DNA of 64,000 nt, taken from Homalodisca vitripennis. Lineage: Eukaryota; Arthropoda; Insecta; Hemiptera; Cicadellidae. The position numbers and the translations under genes are program-made. The DNA lies in NCBI RefSeq assembly GCF_021130785.1, contig NC_060207.1, positions 4,052,501-4,116,500 of the forward strand, read 5' to 3'. Shown one piece after another: positions 56,191-64,000 of the stretch. Every line of letters starts with the position of its first letter. The first letter of the stretch is position 1. The notes below the pieces were generated by a model, which was given only the letters and a program-made list of their open reading frames with translations, was not told where the DNA came from and did no database searches.

Positions 56191-58002
56191 AATATTCAGT
56201 AACATACACATTCAAGTGAGATATATACAGTATATTACTGTGTTGGAGATGTTTTTGTAAATCAGGAGTAATTATGCCTATTACAGTTTGCCATGCATTC
56301 CCAATGGTGAAAAGTAACGTTATCAATTAATTTTAAAATTTTACTTTTTCAAATTTCTAGAATATTCCACATCTAAACCTAACTATTCAGTACTCGTGTT
56401 TAAACTGAAGTCTTGGCCATTCCGTCACTAGTAACGTTATTAATTTAACACTCATGGAATTTATTGAGGACGCCTTCAACAGTGGAGGAAAGTGGAATCT
56501 CACAGCAATGCAGTGTTCTATCATTTCTTACAGCAATTGTTAAAGTTATATATGAGAATTGTGGAGAAGTAAACACTTGTTTATCATATAAAGAAATAAT
56601 ACTTGATTAATATTAATGTTTTATTACTCATTAATATTTAATACTAGCTGTTACCCAAGGCTTCGCACACAAGTCCCTGCAGTATAACAGAGGCGTCTTC
56701 TCATGCATTTCCTTCTTTGTAAGATCCACCAATGGCACAATTAGATAAAGTGCAGGCGCGCCGCGCGAAACGAAATACAATAAATTGAGTGGTGGGAGCT
56801 TCGTGCTGACTTCTCAAAAGCTCAATTCTGTTAGTTGAATCTTTAGAGAAATTAGGGTAGGTCCGAGAGTTTGGTGAGGAAACACAGTGGAATATTTTTG
56901 TAAACTGTTGAAAACCTCACAACCGCTGTGGCTGAGGTGCAAACTCTGAACTGTTTCCACCTATTTCTCTCGAATGGTATTAACGAAGCGATTTTATTAG
57001 AAGAACGGCCGTATTTGAATATCCATAAAAATTGAAATCATTGCCCAGTGTTGAAATTTGTCCACGAGTAATTTGTCCACTGGTGATTCAAGTAACACTA
57101 CCTATTCCCCTCAAGTAGCCATTTGCCTCAAAGTAGTCACCGACCACTGTGTTCCAGGATGCCACCACGGACTTCATCACAAAATGAGAATGAGCAGAAC
57201 TATATAATACCTTTGACTCTAAAGAAAGTAGACCTTGAATATATGAATTGGTTGTCAACAATTATTGTGTTCTGTTCTATGAAGCATAGATAGCGTTACT
57301 ATACTAAATCCTTTGTTCAACGTTTTAATACATTTTAATCTTGAAATAATTATACCATTTGTTTAATTAAATGTAATGTGATATGTGTTTTTAATTGTTG
57401 TTAAAGTGTATTCATTATAACATTTAATACATTTCTGTAATGTATTTATAATCGCTTTTTCCTGCGTTTGCTGCTAGATTGCGTACAAGCACTCTAGCAG
57501 CAAACGTAACAGATATTGCAGAGTGGTAACAGATATTAGCATCGGATTCAATATCTTCAATAACTAGATACATAATTAATGATACTACTCATATGTTCGT
57601 TGTATAACCTACACATATTATCAGCTGTTCTTTGATTTGTTGTTTACCTTCAATCAGTGTTCAATACTAAAGTTGAATGTTTATAGTTTACTTTCTTGTC
57701 TAATAATCTTATCTTTAAATTCGTTACTACATGTTTTATTCCTCATGTCAATATAGAAATAAAAATTACTAACAATAAATCTGTGAATGACGGAAAATCT
57801 ACTGGAACATAACCTGGATAAAATTGACTTCTGGCTACAGAAAAATAACCGAACCCCACGGACTTTTTATTGTTTCATGGAATTGTAAGACTGTTTGATG
57901 TTTAAACAGTTTAAAGTGTTCTAAACAAAATAATAGATAACTGAAACCGTCATGGTGAGTAAGATAGTTTTAAGTTACCAAAATAAAATCATTAATTAAT
58001 AC
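56191..58002. other. Intergenic sequence with an interspersed repeat
   Basis: CTAGCTGTTACCCAAGGCTTCGCACACAAG spans 56645-56674; only its middle, GGCTTCGCAC, is shared with 37892. No gene is recognised. Confidence 0.4.
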
Positions 58003-58740
58003 AGGGTGGCGCAGAGAAACGGGAAATTTTGAAGTTGTTGTTAGTACACCTGCAAGTCTCTTAGGAGTGGGAGACGGAAGTCATGATGCCAAGTAGGAAG
58101 GAACGGTCATTTAGTTGAGATGAATCAGTGGAGTGGTGCGGAGCGTGCCGTTGCCGTAAGAGCGCATACAAAAATGGCGACAGTGTCACAGCTGCACAAC
58201 GAGTGTTCCGACGTCATTATGACATTCCTCCCCGCGGTTGAGTTCCTTCTTCACATGCCATATCACCATGGGTTAGGAATGCTGAAGAGACTGGTTCGGC
58301 CTTAAAGAAAAAACCTCCTGGGCGTATAGTAACTGTTCGAACCCCAGAAAATGTTTATGCAGTGCGAGTCACAGTGGTGACTCGCACTGCATCAACGACG
58401 CGGACTCCTTTCCACTGAAAGGAGTCCGCGTCGTTCTGTACGAAAATCGCCTCATCATTGCGACTTGAGCATCGGAGTGTAAAAAGAATATTGCACGGAC
58501 TGCAGTTTCATCCTTACAAGCTTCATATTGTTAAAGCTCTAAAACCAAATGTCTGTGAATTACGCTTACAATTTTGCGAACAGCTACTGACTAAAATCAA
58601 TGAGACCTCTCAGTATGCGACTTCTTTCTATAGGGACATCTAAAGAGCGTTGTGTGCCAGACTAGGCCAAGAAATCTTCTTGAGCTCATGACTCAGATTG
58701 AAGAACACGTCGCCAACATCCCAGAGCATCATGCTTAAAA
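58003..58740 (+). pseudogene. Internally deleted Tc1/mariner-like transposase with template-switch scar
   Basis: A terminus-like TACAGGGTGGCGCAGAGAAA starts at about 58002. The N-terminal half (WSGAERAVAVRAHTKMATVS, later RTPENVYAVRV and RSPRRSVRK) and SVKRILHGLQFHPYKLHIVK are recognisable. After LRLQFCEQLLTKINE the first two catalytic regions are missing. The third resumes as CDFFL, stop, GHLKSVVCQTRPRNLLEL at about 58613. A 40-base inverted insertion at 58377-58416 shifts the frame. The 77-bp array begins where the coding match ends. Confidence 0.75.
58357..58435. repeat. Two adjacent perfect hairpins
   Basis: Hairpin 1: ATGCAGTGCGAGTCAC (58357-58372), loop AGTG, exact complement to 58392. 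One base (C). Hairpin 2: AACGACGCGGACTCCTTTC (58394-58412), loop CACT, exact complement to 58435. The loops are complementary to each other. Confidence 0.95.
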
Positions 58741-59511
58741 TCCCTACTTCTATTTCCTTCAGTATTCAAGGAAGTCATCTGTGAGGGCTGTGAACGTAAC
58801 ATCAAAATTGCTTAAAATCCCTACTTCTATTTCCTTCAGTATTCAAGGAAGTCATCTGTGAGGGCTGTGAACGTAACATCAAAATTGCTTAAAATCCCTA
58901 CTTCTATTTCCTTCAGTATTCAAGGAAATCATCTTCTGTGAGGGCTGTGAACGTAACGTCAAAATTGCTTAAAATCCCTACTTCTATTTCCTTCAGTATT
59001 CAAGGAAGTCACCTGTGAGGGCTGTGAACGTAAAATCAAAATTGCTTAAAATCCCTACTTCTATTTCCTTCAGTATTCAAGGAAATCATCTTCTGTGAGG
59101 GCTGTGAACGTAACGTCAAAATTGCTTAAAATCCCTACTTCTATTTCCTTCAGTATTCAAGGAAGTCACCTGTGAGGGCTATGAACGTAAAATCAAAATT
59201 GCTTAAAATCCCTACTTCTATTTCCTTCAGTATTCAAGGAAGTCATCTGTGAGGGCTGTGAACGTAACATCAAAATTGCTTAAAATCCCTACTTCTATTT
59301 CCTTCAGTATTTAAGGAAGTCACCTGTGAGGGCTATGAACGTAACATCAAAATTGCTTAAAATCCCTACTTCTATTTCCTTCAGTATTCAAGGAAAGTCA
59401 ACTGTGAGGGCTATGAACGTAAAATCAAAATTGCTTAATATCCCTACTTCTACTTCCTTCAGTAGGCCTATTCAAGGAAGTCGTCTGTGAGGGCTGTGAA
59501 TGCAAAATCCA
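58733..59511. repeat. Tandem array, about 77-bp unit, 10 copies
   Basis: Unit GCTTAAAATCCCTACTTCTA to GAACGTAACATCAAAATT; some copies have a 3-base insertion (ATCTTCTGTG). The first copy overlaps the end of the transposase remnant. Confidence 0.93.
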
Positions 59512-59954
59512 AAATATGTTCTATGCTCAAACTCGTTTGCTCCTTAAAGCGGTTTGTTTATCTGCATAAATTTCCATACACAATTAATTGCTTGCCCAGC
59601 TTAGATGTCGTTGTAAGAAGAACAGGAATTTTTGAATTCGACCGCAAATATACAACTTATCGTATAAATAAGAATGTCAAGTATACATTGTAAATACATC
59701 ATTGTAACTTAGGCCTACGCTACAAATTTAGACCATCGTTGGGCGATTCCTCTCCATGGCTGAGCGAGAAATGCTGCAGCAACTGGTGCTCGTTTGTCAT
59801 CGATTGGAGCATCAGTATTGGAGTCAGGTACAAGTTCGACATTAACAAGCTTGCAACTTATACATCTACTGAAAACATCAGAATTGTACTTTTTATATTA
59901 CGGATGTTGTATTCCTAAACAAGATAGTTAATGCTAATTTGTTACCAGTGAAAG
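59512..59954. other. Unassigned sequence
   Basis: Nothing recognised between the array and the next element. Confidence 0.4.
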
Positions 59955-59956
59955 TA

Positions 59957-61288
59957 AAAGGTGATTTTTTTATTGGTGCGGTTTTCAAAACTAAATAAAA
60001 AATGAAAAACAACCTGCATTGACATAAAAATGCATTTATTTGAACTACAGTGTTGAACATGACATTAACGTTTAAAAATGATTTCTGGCATATGGGCTCC
60101 ATTTCGTTCGCGTAGAAAGCCCAATCGAGAAGTGCAATTTTCGAATACTCTTTCCAGCAGCTGTGATTGAATTCCGCCAATAACTCGACGAATGTTAGCT
60201 TCCAAGTCATTTAAAGTTTGTGGCTTGTCAGCGTATACTTGAGACTTAACATATCCCCACAGAAAGTAGTCTGTTGGCGTGATATCTACACGACCGTGGG
60301 GGCTATTTGACACTACCTCTAAATGAGATGATACGTTCACCAAATGTTTCTGCCAAGAGGCCAATTGTGTAGTTTGCCGTGTGGCAGGTCGCGCCGTCTT
60401 GTTGGAACCAGACATTTTCTAAATCCACTTCAAGTTCGTTTAGCTGAGGAAAGAAAAAGTCCCGTAACATTGCCCGATAGCGTTGACCATTTACCGTAAC
60501 AGTCTGGCCAGCATTGTCTTTAAAAAAATAAGGGCCAATAACACCACCTGCCCAAATGGCGCACCAAACGGTAAGTTCCAATACCAACAAATTCTTTTGG
60601 GTTTTCATCACTCCAAATCCGACAATTCTGTTTGTTGACAAAGCCGCATAACCAGAAATGAGCCTCATCACTGAAAAAGATCTTGCCTGCGAAAGCTGGG
60701 TCACGTGTTATCTTATGTTGAGCCCATTCAACGAAATCAAGACGCTTGCGATAGTCTAATCGTTTCAGTTCTTGCACCAAATGAATCTTGTATGTATATA
60801 GGCGTAGATCCTTCCGTAAAATATTCCATAGAGTTGAGTAGCAGATCGCTAATTGCTGCGCACGATGACAAATCGACACACTTGGATCCTCTTCAACACT
60901 ATGAGCAACAGCATCAACAGCCTCTTCGGTCCTTACTGTGCGGCGTCTCTGCCGATGCTTGTCAACAAGAGTGTGGGTATTACGAAAACGATTAACCAAA
61001 GCTCGAATACCTGACTCTGATGGACGATTATGAGGTCCGTAAATCGGACGAAGAGCTCGGTAAGTTGCCCGAACTGAACTGCGGTTTTCAAAATAAATTT
61101 GCACTATTCGCAAACGCTCTTCTTTTGTAAGTCTGTTCATGGTTACTATACAATAATACGCACTAGACAATACAAATATCGAAATGACATAAGATAATAA
61201 ACAAAGATCAGCTGTTTTATTCAAATTTAATTGTTGTGTTTAATAGTGGTGCCAACTTAAAAACCACACCAATAAAAAAATCACCCTT
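59957..61288 (-). mobile_element. IS630-Tc1-mariner element (1,332 bp)
   Basis: TA at 59955-59956 and 61289-61290 flank TIRs AAAGGTGATTTTTTTATTGG (left) and AAGGGTGATTTTTTTATTGG (right, inverted), continuing GTG-GGTTTT. The interior holds a minus-strand transposase with two frameshifts. One-mismatch TIR cores suggest moderate age. Confidence 0.92.
60065..61140 (-). pseudogene. IS630-Tc1-mariner transposase, two frameshifts
   Basis: ATG at 61140 gives MNRLTKEERLRIVQIYFENR; an ATG 84 bases further upstream lies in the same frame but in the leader. Helix-turn-helix regions follow, then the first Asp in IFFSDEAHFWLCGFVNKQN. A frameshift near 60575 leads to the segment with IGPYFFKDNAGQTVTVNGQR and the second Asp in VWFQQDGATCHTAN. 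A second shift near 60310 leads to the third Asp in DITPTDYFLWGYVKS and the C-terminus LRERNGAHMPEIIFKR with stop at 60065. All three acidic residues are present, so only the frame is lost. The FFKD-x-GQTVTVNGQRY spelling is a lineage distinct from classical mariner. Confidence 0.9.
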
Positions 61289-61290
61289 TA

Positions 61291-62440
61291 TTTATATAGA
61301 GAACTCTAAAAGGAAAACTGTTAAACATTGAATGTTGAGTAGAAAGTCCTGTATTTGCTATTGGAAATCACTTATCTCCAACCGTTTCATCATCAGTTAA
61401 TGTATAATACATTTAAAAGACATAATATAGGATTAATAAAACATTTATAGCTAAACAATAGCAATACATCATAATATACATATTAGAAAGAGTACGTAGG
61501 TCATTAGGTTGGATCTATTTTTTACGAGGTGCATGGATTCCTCTTAGTCCTTTGGTTCCTCTTTAGGGTCAAACGGTCAAAAAGCACCAAAGTTACAATA
61601 ATCCGGTAAAGTATTAAAGGTCAGTTCTTTACCGTTTTTCCTTATGTTCTGTGTGGCCCTTCGATATACCATTGTATCGGTTTATTTTTATATCATTTAC
61701 ACATTCCATTTTACATCGCATTGGCAAGGGATTCTGGCCACTGCCCCCCCCCCACCCATCCCCTCAATGCACCCCGAAGATCCGTCCTTGCTGATTTGTA
61801 CCTTCGAGTGATGTAGAATTCTCTCTGGTACACGTAGCTCTGGTATATGTTTTTCCTTTAATTGCTATTATTATATGTTGTTACATTTCACCTGTAACGC
61901 CTTAGTCAGTGTACTGAGCTTACAGAACTGTAACTGAATGATATTCTTTGAGATTTTTATAGTTTTTCAAATGTATTGGGTTTTAAATATACTAGCACAA
62001 ATACAGGCCTAACATTTTTATTTTATTTTATTTATTGATCTGTTGAAATTTGACATCATTTGTCAATGTTCTGGTGGTGAAAATATATTGCTCTCTTGTT
62101 TGGTTTTAAGATATTGTTTTATAACTATAAAAAATGCGTTTGTAAATAGCTAAACTCAAACACGAATACAGACTTAACTGAAGGACATTTGCTACGTAAG
62201 AGTTACTACAACTTTGATGAGGGGTAAACAGCGATAGACAGAGTATTGACATAGCTTACTTATACGTTATATAATTAAAAAAACAAAAAAACACTGGGAT
62301 ACACTCGCATCACATTTAGCGGTTGGAACATTGGAGTTTCAGTTACTGGTTTTAGTAGGGGTTCCCTGTGGCGAGCACGAACTAGCGATATTCTTTATTC
62401 TCGGGTATGTTAAAGTAAGCTAATAGGTAAGGGAGGAGGG
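61291..62440. other. Intergenic sequence
   Basis: Contains a short C-rich tract (61744-61763). Nothing else recognised. Confidence 0.4.
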
Positions 62441-62760
62441 GAGGCTGCTATGTTTCTTTATTCCAACACTCTTAACTTTGCACACATTACTCTGGACAAT
62501 ATTAGCGGTTATGAGCATTCCACAACTGAACTGGAACTAATAGGGTCGAAATATACGAGTAACTACAAAACAGTAATACTCGTACATGCAGTTTATAGAC
62601 CCCGACCTCGTATAAAGGTGTCTCTCTCCACCAAGCCACACAAGAGTTTAAGATTGCTCTGACTGCACTTAATTAAGAGATACAAACATGTAATATTGAT
62701 AGGAGATACAAATCTTAATATAATGAAAACCAATTACTTAAACACTTTTGAATGAAACAG
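62440..62760 (+). pseudogene. LINE endonuclease fragment
   Basis: Broken frame with TVILVHAVYRPRPRIKV followed by RYKHVILIGDTNLNIMKTNY. This is the IYRPP and LLIGDxN pair of LINE apurinic endonucleases, at the correct spacing. No polymerase follows. Confidence 0.7.
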
Positions 62761-63080
62761 TCTTAGCAGGCTTTGGGACTACACAAGGGTAGAAATTAGA
62801 CTAAGAAGTTTGATCAGTAGAACTTCTCACAAGACCGAGCCATGGACGCAACGACCAAAAGGTCGAATATAGGGAGAAGCAAAAAAACTCCTTTCCCAGG
62901 TATAAAAACTACATGTATGTTGTTTACTACAATAAGCAAACAACTTTATTGTAATTGTAAATACCAGCATTCCTATGTTGCTGAATATATTTCAAACATT
63001 TATTTTTTTAATTAAATTAAAACGTGAATAAAATCTAAGTTCATGTAAAATACCTTAGTTAAAGAATTCAGTAATGGATG
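62761..63080. other. Unassigned sequence
   Basis: Nothing recognised. Confidence 0.35.
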
Positions 63081-63109
63081 GATTTTTGCAGTATCCCTCC
63101 ATTTTTTTG

Positions 63110-63577
63110 CTCACAATACATCCATCGGGGTTGCAATTGGATGCTGCTCGATGAATTTCAGCGCATCGTCGAAGGCATCTTTAGCTTCAGAATGACTCAC
63201 GTTGTTGTCACTTTGGTTTCCCCTTCATCCGAGTCAATTTCTTCTTCCTTGGCTTCGTTCTGCACAATAGCAATGCTTTGGTCGTCGCTGAGAACTTCAT
63301 TTGCTGTAACTTCCCAAGCATCACCATCAACAAGCAACTCTTCTACATCTGTCATCTGGAGATCGGGCTGAAACACTTGTATATTTTGTACTGTTTCTGT
63401 TTTGTCTGTCTCAACATCTGCTTCTGTCGAAGTTGGCTCATAATCAGTCTCAGGTTCATCTTGTTTTAATGATGGCCAAATATTTTTCTAAGCCTTCTGG
63501 AGGGTGGTTTTGTTCAATTTCATCCCAAGCTGCAGCGACGATATAGACGGCATCTTTCATATTTAAACTTTTCATCG
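63110..63577 (-). pseudogene. pogo/Tigger-like transposase C-terminus
   Basis: Minus strand: MKSLNMKDAVYIVAAAWDEI at 63577 onward, then after a frameshift WPSLKQDEPETDYEPTST and a long acidic tail. It closes with NVSHSEAKDAFDDALKFIEQ and HPTATPMDVL before TGA near 63118. The DAVYxxAxAWDxI block, acidic tail and SHSEA-ALxxxEQ ending are typical of pogo/Tigger (CENP-B-like DDE) transposases and their domesticated relatives. At least two frame breaks and no catalytic core in the window mark it as a fragment. It is not a good candidate for a domesticated gene. Confidence 0.7.
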
Positions 63578-63599
63578 CTTAAATATATTACACGCTTAT

Positions 63600-64000
63600 T
63601 TTGTTTTTCCACGATAGAGCAGACATATTTTCTTCTGTATCTTCTCTTTAGTCACTTGCTGACGCCCTGATCCATAGGCTGTGTTTAAAGTGTAATGTGG
63701 GACGGTAAAATTTAAGCCTTGATGTTCCTTTTTTTAGTTCAGATTCAGAGGGGCGACTGGGAGCGTTATTTATATAGCTCTTATGAGCAAAAAAGTACGA
63801 GCAGGTAAGATTTTAGACTTTAAATGGTTTTTACTGATGGGACAGATTCTACTGTATATATTATTTGTAGGAGAAACCATGGAAAAAATATTTACTGGTG
63901 TAATACAAGTTTAAGTACCTGATCACTACCCTATAGTGGCTAGGACGGAACTGGCTGGAGTAGAGTGGGGGACGGAGAGCTTAGTATATTAGAAGGCTAG
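63600..64000. other. Unassigned sequence at window end
   Basis: No gene or element recognised. Confidence 0.35.

Noticed and set aside
63110..63577. Domesticated pogo-like host gene
   Set aside because: Frame breaks and absence of the catalytic core in the window point to a decayed transposon.

Overview
This window is eukaryotic nuclear DNA, AT-rich and dominated by transposable elements (TEs), and almost certainly from an insect. It has spliced exons with GT/AG borders and an AATAAA signal. The TE set is typical of insects: several mariner/IS630-Tc1 lineages, piggyBac, hAT, R1-like and CR1/Jockey-like LINEs, and a tRNA-derived SINE. There is also a short (TTAGG)4 tract, the insect telomere motif. 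I cannot fix the order; a hemipteran would fit, but that is a guess.

The only host gene I can support is the 3' half of an NFXL1-like gene (NF-X1-type zinc finger protein with a C-terminal membrane segment) on the + strand. Four exons are visible: 1515-1715, 1801-2040, 9587-9784 and 14722-14943, followed by AATAAA at 15066. Upstream exons must lie left of the window. Its two large introns (about 7.5 and 4.9 kb) are built mostly of TEs.

Layout. 1-508: 5' end of a piggyBac-like element, cut by the window edge. 3.06-7.14 kb: an old CR1/Jockey-like LINE holding two nested insertions, a mariner with an intact 350-codon transposase (4586-5877) and a 5'-truncated R1-like LINE (6089-6778). 8016-9316: a second, dead mariner. 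10916-13552: a complete piggyBac element with perfect 16-bp terminal inverted repeats (TIRs) and TTAA duplications, but a broken transposase. 13.7-22 kb: LINE remnants, one with a nested LINE insertion. 24.4-29.24 kb: three adjacent tandem arrays (units 92, 141 and 86 bp). 30650-31359: a hAT-type MITE with a perfect 8-bp target duplication. 33.9-36.2 kb: short tandem arrays and a cluster of splice-like CAGGTAAGT motifs. 36.2-39.4 kb: LINE remnant, interspersed repeats and TTAGG. 40986-43685: a Tc1/mariner-like element with unusually long TIRs, itself split by a tRNA-SINE. 43.7-46.75 kb: more transposase and LINE remnants. 47.26-48.35 kb: a 120-bp satellite. 52.4-56.2 kb: an almost intact CR1/Jockey-like LINE with ORF1, an overlapping ORF2 and one stop codon. 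58.0-59.5 kb: a decayed transposase with a double-hairpin mutation, followed by a 77-bp array. 59957-61288: another IS630-Tc1-like element. 62.4-63.6 kb: LINE endonuclease and pogo-like remnants.

The genes do not form a pathway. The interest lies in the nested insertion history, the arrays and a few local oddities. These are an in-phase T TTT TTA slippery heptamer at the LINE ORF1/ORF2 overlap, the splice-signal cluster, and a template-switch scar. I see no operon, CRISPR array, rRNA gene or independent tRNA gene, and no convincing new multi-gene system.
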